A stretch of 64,000 nucleotides of DNA from assembly GCA_963693085.1 (NCBI GenBank), contig OY856411.1:71344001-71408000 (forward strand), in the 5' to 3' direction. The translations under genes were made by a program, and so were the position numbers. Of the stretch, positions 25,454 through 39,303 are shown in pieces. This DNA is from Alisma plantago-aquatica. Its lineage: Eukaryota; Streptophyta; Magnoliopsida; Alismatales; Alismataceae. The notes beneath the pieces were generated by a model. It worked only from the letters and a program-made list of their open reading frames with translations, had not been told where the DNA came from and did not search any database. The stretch's first letter is position 1; every line of letters begins with the position of its first letter.

Positions 25454-28324
25454 TGTCACGCCCCAATCTCACATTAACCACAAATCACAAGATTAGGACG
25501 CAACAGGATGGGATTTACACATAAGCCAACCACTCTTCACTTTTTTAAAACATTTTAAAGATATTAATAGAAAAATCTGATTTATGCTGTAAAATGAAAC
25601 TAAACAAACTACGGAAGCATCTTTAATAAACTGACTAGAAATATAAACAGAGTCTACAGCATATTACATTGTCTGACATAAAATAAAGCATAACAGTTAA
25701 TTTACATCTCTGTACACATTCTCTCTCTCACTCACACCTTGTCCCGAAGATCGAGGGGAATGGACTAAGAGACCTCTAACTACTAACTACATATACCTTC
25801 TACAGACTAAGCGATAGGATGAAAGGATCCTTCAGATTTCCTGTTGCTGATAATAACCTGAAAATGTTTTGAGTAGAGGTATGAGCCTACTCGCTCAGTG
25901 AATAGCATTTCACTTAGCTATCATTAAACAACTCATCAAGTTTATAAATTGAAATTTAACATAAATGCAAAACTAAGCAAGGCAGTTCTAATAACATAAC
26001 AGATTTGTAGAATGTAATCACATTTCCATGCAATAGCACATAAATTGAACAGATAATCAGATATAAAGAAATAGCACACAAGTTCGAATACTTTAATTTA
26101 TTGTGATCCTATATGATTACATACTTATTTTATTATGCCCTAATCATATGTAGTGTACTCTGCATATAAAGATCCGTAGCAAGTTCATGCTACGATCCCA
26201 CCGTACAAGACTTAGCGACACACCCGGGAAATGCTAAGTCTGACTACTCGTCCTGGTCTGCACAGGACTCTCAGGCACTCAAGGGCCTCAGGCACTCAAG
26301 GACCTCACTGTACTCTCAGGCGCTCAAGGGCCTCACCGCAGGTCCTAGGCACTCAAGGGCCTCTCTGCAGTATTCTAGTACTCTAGACTCCTCCTCTAAC
26401 CTGAGCACACAGGCGGAGAGTCTCACGGGGTTACCTTCGTGACACAAGCACGAATGGTGTTAGATAACCGTGTTTTTCTTTTTCCCAGTGCCATCGTGAC
26501 ACCAGCACGATTGTTGTTGGACACTGCCTCTCTTTCCTCGTTTGTCCGTGACACAAGCATGGATGATGTTGCAACACGAGTTTCACCCCTAAGTTGCAGA
26601 TTCCCTCTTAGGGGTTCTACGGTGGTAGGGCACCTAAGTCTAATAATTGATTAACAAATAAACATTTAAACAGGAATATCACATTTCATGCATATTGCAC
26701 AATCTGAATAACACATGAAGCAAATATATATCCTTTATCATCATTAAACATAATTCAGTATCATTTATCCACTTTTGATGTTAAACATCTATTTTTAAAT
26801 CAGCAAATACATAACAATTATAATACAGGAAAATTTCATCATTTTCACTAAGCATATTAAGTAATTCAAGTTCCAATGAAACTAACATACTCTATTGTAT
26901 GTACTACACTGTTTAGAAGTTATACTAACTGATACAGAAGCAATTAAACATTTTAATTGAGTTAAATAATGATTACTGAATGAACTACTACTCACAGTAC
27001 TGAAACTCAGCCGACCAAACCGGGAACTCGGCCGATCGGCTGACAACTCGGCCGATCGGCTGACAACTCGGCCGATCAGTCTACAATCTCGGCCGATCAA
27101 ATCCCTGCTTGATTTCCTTATAAAGGAAACTCGGCCGAATCTTACCAAATTCGGCCGATCGGAATGCTGACCCTGCAATAGAATAGTAGTATCATACACG
27201 AATCTAAAATTAATTCAAACGACAACTAGGTCTAGCTAAGACTACGAATTTCTTATCTAAAAATCTAGACCAAGCACAAGGGCATCTTCCCCTTGGAAAA
27301 AACCACGCCTTAGGGTTCTGATTCAAACCTATATACAGAACAGACACCTCTACGTTTACTGACAAACTGAAAAGAAGAACCGTGCTTGATATTAGCACAT
27401 CTATAACTGCAAAGTCGAATCCATGGCCATGAATAGGAGGTAGGAAGTACCTTCCCGGAGTTTCAAATCAACCAACGGACTCCTCCTTGGTCGTGCATCG
27501 TGCAGCAGTAGCTGCAAGTTGGCCGACGTTCAGCCAGCTAGGTGAGCTTCGATTGAGTTGCTAAGTGCAGCTGGAGCTGCGGTTGGGTGCACGAACCTCA
27601 CGAACGAAATCAATCGCACCTTCCTTGGTGCTTAGCTCGCCCAGAACGGCCCATGGCCGGTGCTGTGCAGCAGCCAAGCTGCTGCTTCTGCAGTCCTCCG
27701 CCCAGCAGGTCAAGGTGTTATGCACCTAGGGCGAGGAGGAAGATGGTTGAAGAAGAAGAATGGAGGAGGAAGGACGGACGGAGGTCGGTTGTTTGCTATT
27801 TCGCCCTAAATCGCTCTCGCGCGGCCCCCCCCTCAACTGCTCTGGATCGGGCGTTGGGCACCGCTTCAAGCGGTTGTTCTGTAAGTGTCGGGTGGAGAAG
27901 GGATAAGGGAGAAAGGTCGCGGAGGGGGCCAGCTGCAAATTTCCCATATATTTCCAATATTTACAACTAGGTCCCTAAACACTCAAATGTCCATATCTTT
28001 TAACTCGGAAGTCGGTTTCGAGTGATTTTTCTTGCAACGGTTTAAGCACGGAATTCTCTATAACCTCAAAGTGCAAAACATGCTAAAAGGACTATTTCAC
28101 TGGATCAAAGCTCTAATTACAACTGTGATTACTTGATTCAACTTAATGTACTAAATAATCAACATTGACATTATTAATTGCCTCAGGTGATTCAATCTTA
28201 GCTATTAATTCGCATCTTAGCTTATCTTGATTATCCATGATGTTTAATTTGATACTCAACCCTAATTGAGGTGTTTTACGTAATTCGTGGTATTTATTAG
28301 TTAATCATGGAGTGGGTCATAACA
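25454..28324 (-). mobile_element. 3' LTR of element D
   Basis: 2,871 bases, ending in TG/CA. It contains a CTCGGCCGATCGGCTGA palindrome cluster (27008-27165), several ACTCAAGGGCCTC repeats (26270-26365), and three imperfect GTGACAC-AGCACG repeats (26440-26570). A TTTATAAG box on the minus strand near 27118-27125 could be its TATA. A 127-codon plus-strand frame at 27587-27970, also present in the other LTR, is low-complexity GC-rich DNA and I do not call it a gene. Confidence 0.9.
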
Positions 28325-28337
28325 ACCTTTTCCCCTT
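28325..28337 (-). promoter_or_regulatory. Polypurine tract of element D
   Basis: On the minus strand AAGGGGAAAAGGT sits directly before the LTR start TGTTATGACC and after GGGACGAAATTCTTTT, the usual chromovirus arrangement. Confidence 0.8.
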
Positions 28338-30350
28338 AAAAGAATTTCGTCCCAAAATTCCTAAAAGAGAAAGGAAACGTGTTACTCATTTCTGACTCGT
28401 ATTCCTACGTAGCTCCCTCTAGGTTAAGATTTCTCCACAAAACTATCACTAGTGGTATCTCACAATTCGTGAGTTTCTTGATCCTCCGATCAACCATCTG
28501 TATAGGTCCCTTAACCTAGGACACATCTGATCTGATTCCAGATCGACCCACAAAACATTGTCTTTCCAGAACTGTTATAGCAGTATCTCACTTTATGGTA
28601 ATTACCAAGAAATTATTATACTATTCATGCAAACAAACTAAAATTCTTTAAATAAACAGAATGCATGTCTATTTGGTACTAAAATTAAATCATGCAATTT
28701 AACTGTTAAACATCACTACATATCATACTGAGAATTGATATTAAAATACTTGATTCATCGTACACCCTATCCTTAGGGTTTCATTTGCCTTGTTCATTCA
28801 TCACATGTCAACACCCTACTCTTAGGGTTATCTCATTCACTAATCACATGGCAACACCCTACTCTTAGGGTTTCCATTATCTCATCTGTTTGATTGCAAT
28901 TCAAATCACAATACGGTATCATTATGGAACTGGCAGAGCAGTATATTCAAAATCATTGTAATTACTGAGTAATCTTTCCATCATGCATGTTGACAGATTA
29001 AAATTTCATAAATATTCCAAACTCAAATCAATTTTGGCACATACATACTAAATTCATGTAATTGAACATCTTATTATACCAATAAGTGTAATTTACTTCA
29101 CCTTATAAGAAACCATATGTAATATTTATCAATTATCTGAAATTTCTCGAAGTACGTGCATAATAACCAAATTCCTAATTTATGCATCACATAACTCAAT
29201 TAAGAGTTATTTTAGTATCATAACACAAATATTTAATAGTACTTGAGAATTTCTGTTAATATCTTAGAGAAATGTGCCAATTCATGTAAAATGTCAGGTC
29301 ACACACATTAACATAACAGGAAGCATGCAATTAGATTTAATTTACATATTTTAATGTTGTCTTGCTAGCTTGAAATCATGCATCTAATGATTTACCAAAT
29401 CTGTGTTTTCTGGGTTCATACTCAAACCGTACCATTATCAGTTGTGTATTTTTAAACTCAATATGATATGATTGAAACTGGATTACCAAGTAACCTAATT
29501 ATTTTATCCATGTATATCTTAGTCAAGTCTCAAGACATCAAAGGTCGACTTAATATGAAGAAAGTGAGCAGACTAAATTAATTTATCCACAGTCATTCAT
29601 ATCAAATCACAACCTCTAGGTGTCCTGGGTAATCTTACCATAAAATCCATTGTGATAAATTCCCATTCCCATTCAGGCATAGAAAAAGATTACCAGGTAG
29701 CTATAGATTTCTAGGGTTCAGCCTTAATCTACTGGTACACACTACTTTTAAGCACATACTCAGCTACATCCTTCTGCATATCTGACCATCCGTTTCAACT
29801 TCTTGAGATTCATATACATCTTAGTATTTCCTGAAAGCATAGCATACATCAATACATACACTTCCATAAAAATCTTTTCTTTCAGCCTTTTCCCCTTAAA
29901 AGAATTTTACACTATCTCGAGGTACACACAACATGTCATGCTAATACAACATCTTATCATCTAAAAACTTAAACTCTAGTCTCTTTTCCTCCTATCAGGT
30001 CATGCATGGTCTGGCTTAATTCACTATCACCCTTTTGTAGTTCCTTGATTTGATCATAAGAAGTAGGCTTAACTTACATATATGCAATCAAATCACTTTG
30101 TGTTGTCACCCCTAAGCCTAAGTTCAACTTCCACATTTCTACTAACAGGTCTCTATTGAAACCTGCCATAGAGAATGCATTAGTTGTTGAACTTGACTTT
30201 CTGCTGAAAGCATCATCCACCACATTCTCTTTACCAGGGTGATAATCTATTGTTACATCATAAAGATAGTGACACCATGTCTTAAAAACATGAACTACAT
30301 CAGCTATCTGCATATCATATATCGGGTAATACTCCGCTTTCTATGCTACT
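28338..30350 (-). pseudogene. Decayed gypsy pol of element D (RNase H to C-terminus)
   Basis: Readable scraps align in order with the intact pol at 21012-24419. The longest frame (30074-30313) contains VVHVFKTWCHYLYD and DYHPGKENVVDDAFSRKS, the RNase H end and tether. Near 29750-29850 the nucleotide sequence matches the integrase zinc-finger region, near 29620-29660 the PRT-like start of the integrase core, and 28380-28560 the C-terminal chromodomain region. Between them are stops, frameshifts and AT-rich insertions, including Ty3-unlike filler with ACCCTACTCTTAGGG words (28760-28880). It is non-functional. Confidence 0.75.
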
Positions 30351-32201
30351 TTCTTATTGTTACATTTTAGGTTTATGTTTTACTCTTTTCTCTAAGTCAT
30401 TTTCATGTTGTTCATATACCGTTCAGATTAACTGCCTTAAAACCTTAAGTCACTATCAAAGCCAGTTTACTTTACATAGATCAAATCTCAAGGTCTTATT
30501 TTACAAAGTTACTAGTATTCAAGGTTACATCACTAATGATATCCCTTAAACTACCACAACTTTAATCATTCTAGGGTTTTGGTCCATATCAGTAACATAG
30601 AATTATTGTGTGTGTGTGTGGTCGATCATATAGATCAATTTGAGTTGCTTGGGTCAATAGCATATTAACCCAACACTCAACTTTAATTATTTTGGCTGAA
30701 AATTCAGTTTTCACAATAGTTTCTATAATTCGTTTATTAAATGGATAACAGAAACTCCAAAAATTCTGGAAATTTTATATGTTATTTCTAATGAAGTTTC
30801 AGACCTCCAGTAAAAATTTCAGATCATTTAAGTTACCAATAATTAATTAAAAATGAAACAGTGCACTGCTATATTGCAGTCTACAGCAGGTTCGGCTGAG
30901 TTACAAACTCGGCCGACACCCTTACTGTAGAGGTCAAAAGTCATCCAAAAATTTCACCAATTTAACAGAGTGTCTAAAATTGTATTTTTCAAGCACAGTT
31001 AAAATTTGAGATCAATTGGATATACCAATAAAAAGATAAAATTCAATTACCACACTGCTATATCATTCAGAAAATGTGATCGGTCGAGTTTGAAACTCGG
31101 CCGATAAACAGGTTAGAATATTCTTCAAAAATTCTGATATTTTCCAAATGTTGCTCATATATATATCCAACTCATATCCCAATTTTAGCCAAATCAGAGT
31201 TACACATAAAATACTAAAAATCATTTATGAGACACTTTACTTATCAAATTTGTATTTATGTATCATCAAAACCCTATTTTGGGCCGATTAGGGTCTATGC
31301 TTCTCAAACCCTAATTCTCAAGATTAAAGAACATTTAGACTTCTTATCTTAGTTAAAACATTCTAGTGTATATACATTCTCACTATATTACGGGTCTAAA
31401 TCATCCAGAGTCTATTCTTATTTTACTGTTAATAGGAGTCATTAGATCCCAGTAACGCATCCTGCCAGCCGGACCAGGCCGAACCTGTAGTCCTGAAGCC
31501 AAGAGCTACTCGGGATTAATCAACCCCTATTAATCTTAAACATGTGGAAAGAATATCCACTTAGGGAAAACTCAATTAAACATAATTTCGGGTCTACTTT
31601 AATACAAAGAAAACAAACATTAAACAATTCACTTCATGACACAACAATATAAAAGAATCATGTTTACTTTACAAACTGAAAATTTCATTTCATGCATATA
31701 AAAGCATTTCTAGTGATCTTTAAATCAAATAAACAATGATAAACAAGAGTTGAATCGCATCTTATATGTAATCTCTTGTTCCTTTATTAATTTCTAATCT
31801 CTTAACCCTAAGATTTCTAGGGTTTTCTCTCTAGCCTATCCTTCCTCTGCATACATGGCCAGGGCATCCAGAGAAGAACAGACAGAGTAGCTTGATACTG
31901 GTCAATCTAAGTATTCAGACACCTGGCCAGTGTATCTAAACACTCAGAACTTCCAGAGCTAAAACACATCATTCATTATTCGTCTTACTTATAACCTTAT
32001 CTTTTGACCCTAATGATTCTTAACGACTCATCTTAAGCTCATTACTTGATTCTCGTGACCACATCCTCTTCCTGCTATCTGCAATAATATAACAGAACAC
32101 TTCCTGTTAGAAAATTACAGATAGAAGAAAGACACCTAAACCTTAATCCTATTGGTCTCTTATCGTCCCCTGACCTTGAGTAACTATGTACTCAAACCAA
32201 A
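30351..32201. other. Element D interior without recognisable genes
   Basis: This is where reverse transcriptase, protease and gag should lie, but I see no conserved motif on either strand. It holds a TG microsatellite (30609-30620), two ACTCGGCCGA palindrome half-sites (30898-30915, 31090-31105) like those in the LTR, and AT-rich sequence. 31440-31520 is a GC-richer patch with no assignment. Confidence 0.6.
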
Positions 32202-32213
32202 GCTCTGATACCA
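32202..32213 (-). promoter_or_regulatory. Primer binding site of element D
   Basis: Minus strand TGGTATCAGAGC, a perfect tRNA-iMet complement, 4 bases from the LTR end at 32218. Confidence 0.9.
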
Positions 32214-32217
32214 AAAT

Positions 32218-35051
32218 TGTCACGCCCCAATCTCACATTAACCACAAATCACAAGATTAGGACGCAACAGGATGGGATTTACACATAAGCCAACCACTCT
32301 TCACTTTTTTAAAACATTTTAAAGATATTAATAGAAAAATCTGATTTATGCTGTAAAATGAAACTAAACAAACTACGGAAGCATCTTTAATAAACTGACT
32401 AGCAATATAAATAGAGTCTACAGCATATTACATTGTCCGACATAAAATAAAGCATAACAGTTAATTTACATCTCTGTACACATTCTCTCTCTCACTCACA
32501 CCTTGTCCCGAAGATCGAGGGGAATGGACTAAGAGACCTCTAACTACTAACTACATATACCTTCTAAAGACTAAGCGATAGGATGAAAGGATCCTTCAGA
32601 TTTCCTGCTGCTGATAATAACCTGAAAATGTTTTGAGTAGAGGTATGAGCCTACTCGCTCAGTGAATAGCATTTCACTTAGCTATCATTAAACAACTCAT
32701 CAAGTTTATAAATTGAAATTTAACATAAATGCAAAACTAAGCAAGGCAGTTCTAATAACATAACAGATTTGTAGAATATAATCACATTTCCATGCAATAG
32801 CACATAAATTGAACAGATAATCAGATATAAAGAAATAGCACACAAGTTCGAATACTTTAATTTACTGTGATCCTATATGATTACATACTTATTTTATTAT
32901 GACCTAATCATATGCAGTGTACTCTGCATATAAAGATCTGTAGCAAGTTCATGCTACGATCCCACCGTACAAGACTTAGCGACACACCCGGGAAATGCTA
33001 AGTCTGACTACTCGTCCTGGTCTGCACAGGACTCTCAGGCACTCAAGGGCCTCACTGTACTCTCAGGCGCTCAAGGGCCTCACCGCAGGTCCTAGGCACT
33101 CAAGGGCCTCTCTGCAGTATTCTAGTACTCTAGACTCCTCCTCTAATCTGAGCACACAGGCGGAGAGTCTCACAGGGTTACCTTCGTGACACAAGCACGA
33201 ATGGTGTTAGATAACCGTGTTTTTCTTTTTCCCAGTGCCATCGTGACACCAGCACGATTGTTGTTGGACACTGCCTCTCTTTCCTCGTTTGTCCGTGACA
33301 CAAGCACGGATGATGTTGCAACACAAGTTTCACCCCTAAGTTGCAGATTCCCTCTTAGGGGTTCTACGGTGTTAGGGCACCTAAGTCTAATAATTGATTA
33401 ACAAATAAACATTTAAACAGGAATATCACATTTCATGCATATTGCACAATCTGAATAACACATGAAGCAAATATATATCCTTTATCATCATTAAACATAA
33501 TTCAGTATCATTTATCCACTTTCGATGCTAAACATCTATTTTTAAATCAGCAAATACATAACAATTATAATACATGAAAATTTCATCATTTTCACTAAGC
33601 ATATTAAGTAATTCAAGTTCCAATGAAACTAACATACTCTATTGTATGTACTACACTATTTATAAGTTATACTAACTGATACAGAAGCAATTAAACATTT
33701 TAATTGAGTTAAATAATGATTACTGAATGAACTACTACTCACAGTACTGAAACTCGGCCGACCAAACCGGGAACTCGGCCGATCGGCTGACAACTCGGTC
33801 GATCAGTCTACAATCTCGGCCGATCAAATCCCTGCTTGATTTCCTTATAAAGGAAACTCGGCCGAATCTTACCAAATTCGGCCGATCGGAATGCTGACCC
33901 TGCAATAGAACAGTAGTATCATACACGAATCTAAAATTAATTCAAACGACAACTAGGTCTAGCTAAGACTACGAATTTCTTGTCTAAAAATCTAGACCAA
34001 GCACAAGGGCATCTTCCCCTTGGCAAAAACCATGCCTTAGGGTTCTGATTCAAACCTATATACAGAACAGACACCTCTACGTTTACTGACAAACTGAAAA
34101 GAAGAACCGTGCTTGATATTAGCACATCTATAACTGCAAAGTCGAATCCATGGCCATGAATAGGAGGTAGGAAGTACCTTCCCAGAGTTTCAAATCAACC
34201 AACGGACTCCTCCTTGGTCATGCGCCGTGCAGTTGTAGCTGCAAGTTGGCCGACGTTCAGCCAGCTAGGTGAGCTTCGATTGAGTTGCTAAGTGCAGCTG
34301 GAGCTGCGGTTGGGTGCACGAACCTCACGAACGAAATCAATCGCACCTTTCTTGGTGCTTAGCTCGCCCAGAACGGCCCATGGCCGGTGCCGTGCAGCAG
34401 CCAAGCTGCTGCTTCTGCAGTCCGCCGCCCAGCAGGTCAAGGTGCTGTGCACCTAGGGCGAGGAGGAAGATGGTTGAAGAAGAAGAATGGAGGAGGAAGG
34501 ACGGACGGAGGTCGGTTGTTTGCTATTTCTCCCTAAATCGCTCTCGCGCCCCCCCCCCCTCAACTGCTCTGGATCGGGCGTTGGGCACCGCTTCAAGCGG
34601 TTGTTCTGTAAGTGTCGGGTGGAGAAGGGATAAGGGAGAAAGGTCGCGGAGGGGGCCAGCTGCAAATTTCCCATATATTTCCAATATTTACAACTAGGTC
34701 CCTAAACACTCAAATGTCCATATCTTTTAACTCGGAAGTCGGTTTCGAGTGATTTTTCTTGCAACGGTTTAAGCACGGAATTCTCTATAACCTCAAAGTG
34801 CAAAACATGCTAAAAGGACTATTTCACTAGATCAAAGCTCTAATTACAACTGTGATTACTTGATTCAACTTAATGTACTAAATAATCAACATTGACATTA
34901 TTAATTGCCTCAGGTGATTCAATCTTAGCTATTAATTCACATCTTAGCTTATCTTGATTATCCATGATGTTTAATTTGATACTCAACCCTAATTGAGGTG
35001 TTTTACGTAATTCGAGGTATTTATTAGTTAATCATGGAGTGGGTCATAACA
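32218..35051 (-). mobile_element. 5' LTR of element D
   Basis: 2,834 bases, direct repeat of 25454-28324. Differences include one fewer 20-base CGGCCGATCGGCTGACAACT unit (near 33770-33810), a shorter ACTCAAGGGCCTC run and a longer C homopolymer at 34549-34558. Confidence 0.9.
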
Positions 35052-35056
35052 CAAGG
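35052..35056. repeat. Target-site duplication CAAGG (right) of element D
   Basis: Follows the LTR terminus at 35051 and matches 25449-25453. Confidence 0.9.
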
Positions 35057-35560
35057 CATCATCATCTTACCTCATCATCTTGGGATAGCAATCCCTTATC
35101 TCAATATCAGAGGATAACACCTCAACTAGGCACTCAGCCTTTATCAGGTCCACAGATCTTTCTCATCATACTGGTGATACATGTTATCTCATCAACAAGG
35201 ATTATCGTGAATCAGTGTTATATAAAGCACATACACCTCATAGATCTTATCTGGTTATGAATTCATCTGATACACCTGCATGGTTAGTATGTATATCAAA
35301 AGAGAGATAACTTGACCACCAAACATAAATCTCTAGGGAACATATTATTATTATCATGCCATTCAAATTTAGGTTGCATATGATTGGAATAACATCCATT
35401 TTTATGATCATATGAAGCAATAAGTTGTAGTTGGTATATCAAACAACTTATGTTATCATTACAAAACTGTGAGCATCCACGATGCCCTATATCTCATGAA
35501 CATTACCATTATCTTACCATCCTTCTTATCACCAACCTTAGGTATCAAACATGTCACTGG
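35057..35560 (-). mobile_element. Fragment of LTR C, right part
   Basis: Continues the sequence interrupted at 25453. The block around 35265-35295 with CACCTGCATGGTTAGTA resembles 17490-17510 in the mosaic LTR. The outer limit is not clear; similarity fades after about 35560. Confidence 0.45.
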
Positions 35561-37826
35561 TCACAACCTATCTTCCATATCTCATCATCAACAAAAGGTT
35601 TGATAACTAGATAACAACTCGTCTAGGGTTTTTGGGCTAAGCGCATCCTTCACTAAAGGTATCGCCTACCCTCACTAAAGGTGTGGCGGGTAGCGCTATC
35701 CCTCACCCAAGGAGGTATCGGGCAGGGTTATAACCCTCACCCAAACTCTATTGGTCAGGGCACTAGCCACACACATATCAGCCACAACCAAAACATACAC
35801 ATGCACAAGAGGATGTCGTGCAACCAGGGACCATGATGGTATCGTGCAACTAGGTCCTAGAGGATATCGTGAAACCAAGCATAGGTAGGTATCAGAGCAT
35901 GAACAATAGCTACACCTGACATTTGCTCACCATGAAACATAAAACTAAATTTCACCTTTCACTTAAAACCTAAAAAACTTAGTAGGATGTTCTATAGGAA
36001 TAAGGTTTAACCTAGCCTCTATATTAGAACCTAGATGTTTGAGAACTAGGTTTGGAAAAGTGTGTGAAACCCTTTCCATATAGAGCTCATATGTATTGGG
36101 TATCTACACTAGTCTACACCTTTTTCTCACCATTTCACTAGGTGACATGGCACTGGACTATCTACTATGTGTGGGACACTCATTTTTTTGATTTTGTTTT
36201 GTTTTCCAATCGGCTTGAGCCTCGATAATTTTCTCTGACTGCTTTCTCGAAGAAAAGCTATATAATATTTTATTATATTTATGTGTAAATATAAAAATGT
36301 GTCCCTCACATTAGAGAGTAGTTAGTGTCCAGACAACCTAGGTGAAAGGGAGTGACATCAGTCTAGTAGAGTGTGTAGTGCTAGAGTAGATGTCAAGAGC
36401 CTTATCATGATATGTCATGGATAGATAGAGAATAGAAAAATATGGATGATTGTATCCTAGGTTGACATCTGATTATATAATTTTCTTTGTATAGGTATAT
36501 GTTGTATATGAGTTTTGATCCCAAATTTGAAACTATGAGTTAAGTCTAGATGATTAAAGTACACACTCTGTTCTTACTTAATATGAGCTAAGTTAAAAGT
36601 TGAATATGCATGAGCCTCAAGCTCTTTTACAAAGGAGGACCTCCAATGTTAGGAAAAGATACATGGTGAACTCTACAGAGAGTGAGACTGACAAGGAGAG
36701 GGTCATAGCACCTACCCTAAAATATACAATAGATGTGAGATATATGTGAAATGATGTGTTCTAAGTTGGGTTACTCCTAAGTAGATGAGTTCAATCCTAT
36801 ATGTGAGAGTTGGCTAAACAAAGAATGATGGGTAGGTGACTCATAATGAGAAAGTCAATCCTTTTGATTGAGTCAGGTCCTAAATTGAGTGACACATGTT
36901 TGTGAATCTCATCATTAGCTGCAAGTGAGGTGATATATGAACTTTGGTTCTGAGAGTAAAATACCTTGTGGATGAGATACTTATAAATGTTGTGCCTTCC
37001 CCTTCTCTTTCTTAATATATGACACTAGAAACCTCACTTGAGCTATATGAATGATCTATATACAGTCATATAATCTTGATATATTATATATTTCCTTTCT
37101 ATATCATACACGTAATATCCAATTCTAAAATCATGATAAGATTGGCTTAGTATATTCTCTTTCCCTCTATATCATGCATAAAAGATACAAGTTTTAGATC
37201 ATGAGCTTGGATTAAGGTATCTTTGGATCATAAATTGTATGATCACAAAATATAGTTCTTAACCTCAAATCTATGCTTCTAAGCTTATTGTTTAAACTCT
37301 CACGTAATAGGGTGAAACCCTAATGTTTTATCAATTAAGTAAGCTCTTCTCAAGTAACGAAATCCTTATATCAAAGATGAAGATAAACACCTTGTATGTT
37401 AATGAATTCCTAGTGTGATGTTGATCATCAATCACAATAATGATGGTTAGTGTGGAAATACATTACTAAATGACATGAAATTTTGATATCACCTTACATA
37501 TGTGAGTAGGGTGAAAGATGAAACCTTGAATAATATCTTCTCAACTTTGAAATTGCAAAAAAAAAAAGAACCCCAAGTCTTAAGGTGACTAAGTGATGCA
37601 AATATTGTAAAAAAATATTGTTATTAATAAGTTGCTCAATGATGCGTTGACCCATATAGGGGGGATTTGTATCCCAATATGCTCAAAACCTAAGATGAGG
37701 ACTTAGGGTCCATTAAGAGTTATGCTATCCTTGGCACCTAGAAGTGGTGGTTTAGAGGCATAAGGAACTTCTTGACAGTACCTTGAGTATGAGATTAGTT
37801 AGATTTTGAGGACGAAATTCCATATA
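35561..37826. other. No gene seen; unassigned repeat-rich DNA, probably gypsy interior
   Basis: 35640-35890 contains short imperfect repeats around CTCACTAAAGGT and GGTATCGTGCAAC. The rest is AT-rich with no coding motif on either strand. Because 37801-37840 is a polypurine tract before LTR E, the part just left of it is presumably the 3' untranslated interior of that element. Confidence 0.4.
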
Positions 37827-37840
37827 AGGTGGGGTGAACG
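37827..37840 (+). promoter_or_regulatory. Polypurine tract before LTR E
   Basis: AGGTGGGGTGAACG follows GAGGACGAAATTCC and precedes TGATATCC, the standard chromovirus 3' end context, on the plus strand. Confidence 0.65.
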
Positions 37841-39096
37841 TGATATCCTAGATTTTGATGGTTTTATAGACCATAGTTCTATGTGGAAACAAGGACTAAA
37901 GAACACATGAAACCCTAGAATGTGATTTTATGACTGATATTGAAACATGAGATGGTTTTGTTCAATGATGAGGATCGTGACATAAAGTGACTAAAGGAGT
38001 ATAATTAAAGTTGAGGAATTAATGCAGTTACTAATACATAAATTAGGTCACCTAAATCATGCATTGAGGTTCATAATGAGTAATCATTTCCAATTAAGTA
38101 AATGAGAATTATTAGAGGTGTTCGTGGTAATTGTTTCTAGTAATGTGGTTTTAAATTGAGCCTACTTGAGGATGCGTGTTAAGTGATCATATGACCTTGG
38201 TTTAGGTCTACATTTGATCAGGAGTTGGATATACGAATATAAGCATATGATTCAATTTTCATGGCATTGGAGAGAGTCTTTTGTGAGACGTTTTAAATTT
38301 TCCTAAATTATTAATGATTGTTTGATTTGGAAAATTGTTCGCTCTTCATCTAATGTCACACATTCAGCATTTATGTGACGACTACGTGGATATTAGGGCC
38401 AGGGATCCCATTTGCATCAGTGGATGGAGACTCTGTCTTCCACCACCTATTTCCTTGGAACAGAGTACCGGGTCACGAGTTCCTTGTGCCACCTAACTGC
38501 TATGCCCCGTATCAAGCCAATTTTCCAATTGGTTGGCATTCTCTAGAGGTTACGAAACCTTGGGTGGTGGGTTTAGAGATATCATGCTACCATTCTGCTT
38601 CTCCTCTTCATGGCCTTCTACAACAGATGAGGAATTGAGGAAGGAGTGAAGCTGGTGTTTGAACTTGGGTCCTAGGAGTTTAAGAGAGTGAGCACCACCT
38701 GCAAATCCTTACAAAGATGGAGAGCGGTCTAGTAGATGTTATCCGATGAGCATCCTGACTTATCAGTGAGACGCGGCGAGTGCTGGCAAGGAAATTCCCA
38801 AAATGCATCACCTGCTATTCCGCCGTGCCATCTTCACCTCAACACAATGTGGATGTGGGGCCGCACACGCCCTAAGGTCCGTCGCCTAAACTCCTGCCAC
38901 CACGACAAATGAGATCTACAACAACATCCTTTTCCTCGCTGCGTCGTGCAGAACTAGATCCCCGATCCACCCACCTGACGAGATCGAGATTAGAGCGCAG
39001 AATCCAAGATGTCGGTCATTATCCACGATCTATGGCGAAGCCCGGGTAGAGTTCTACCAACGTGCGGTGTCGGACTCCAGAGTCCATAGGGCATTA
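37841..39096 (+). mobile_element. LTR E of a plus-strand gypsy element, left part
   Basis: Starts TGATATCCTAGATTTTG after a polypurine tract. Interrupted at 39097 by the Harbinger element and resumed at 49568. An 87-codon frame (38375-38638) inside it has no recognisable domain and I do not call it a gene. Confidence 0.6.
39094..39096. repeat. Target-site duplication TTA (left) of the Harbinger element
   Basis: TTA borders the inverted repeat end at 39097 and is repeated at 49565-49567. PIF/Harbinger elements duplicate a 3-base TWA target. Confidence 0.8.
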
Positions 39097-39124
39097 GCCT
39101 GCCTTTGGCACAGGACTGGGATTC
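39097..39124. repeat. Left terminal inverted repeat of the Harbinger element
   Basis: Begins GCCTGCCTTTGGCACAGGAC and matches the reverse complement of 49537-49564 at about 22 of 28 positions. Confidence 0.85.
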
Positions 39125-39303
39125 AGGAATCTGACTGGGTTAGTCAGGATTCCGGTGTTGGGGCAGTCAGGATGCAGTCTGATTATGTTTGGCAACGCAG
39201 TCTGATTCTGGTCAGTTGGTCTGATTTCAGTCTGACTGCAGTTTGAATCTGTTTGGCTGGAAGTCTGATTTTGTTTGGCAGCGTAGTCAGTATCAGCTTA
39301 TTC

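Larger units (their letters stand above)
25454..35051 (-). mobile_element. Complete gypsy LTR retrotransposon (element D), coding decayed
   Basis: Two ~2.85-kb direct repeats (25454-28324 and 32218-35051) with ends TGTTATGACC...GGCGTGACA on the minus strand, a perfect tRNA-iMet primer site inside the right LTR, a polypurine tract inside the left LTR, and a perfect 5-base target duplication CAAGG. It is inserted in LTR C. The LTRs look ~97% identical by eye with a few small indels, so it is moderately young, yet pol is present only as scraps. It was probably mobilised in trans or copied as an already defective element. Confidence 0.92.

Noticed and set aside
27587..27970. 127-codon plus-strand ORF kept in both LTRs of element D (second copy 34314-34697)
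   Set aside because: Its presence in both copies only reflects LTR duplication; it is GC-rich low-complexity sequence with no domain, and an overlapping minus-strand frame is equally conserved.
39089..39096. hAT-type 8-bp target duplication for the 10.5-kb DNA transposon
   Set aside because: The eight flanking bases differ (GGGCATTA versus TTAACCAA); only TTA is shared, which fits PIF/Harbinger.
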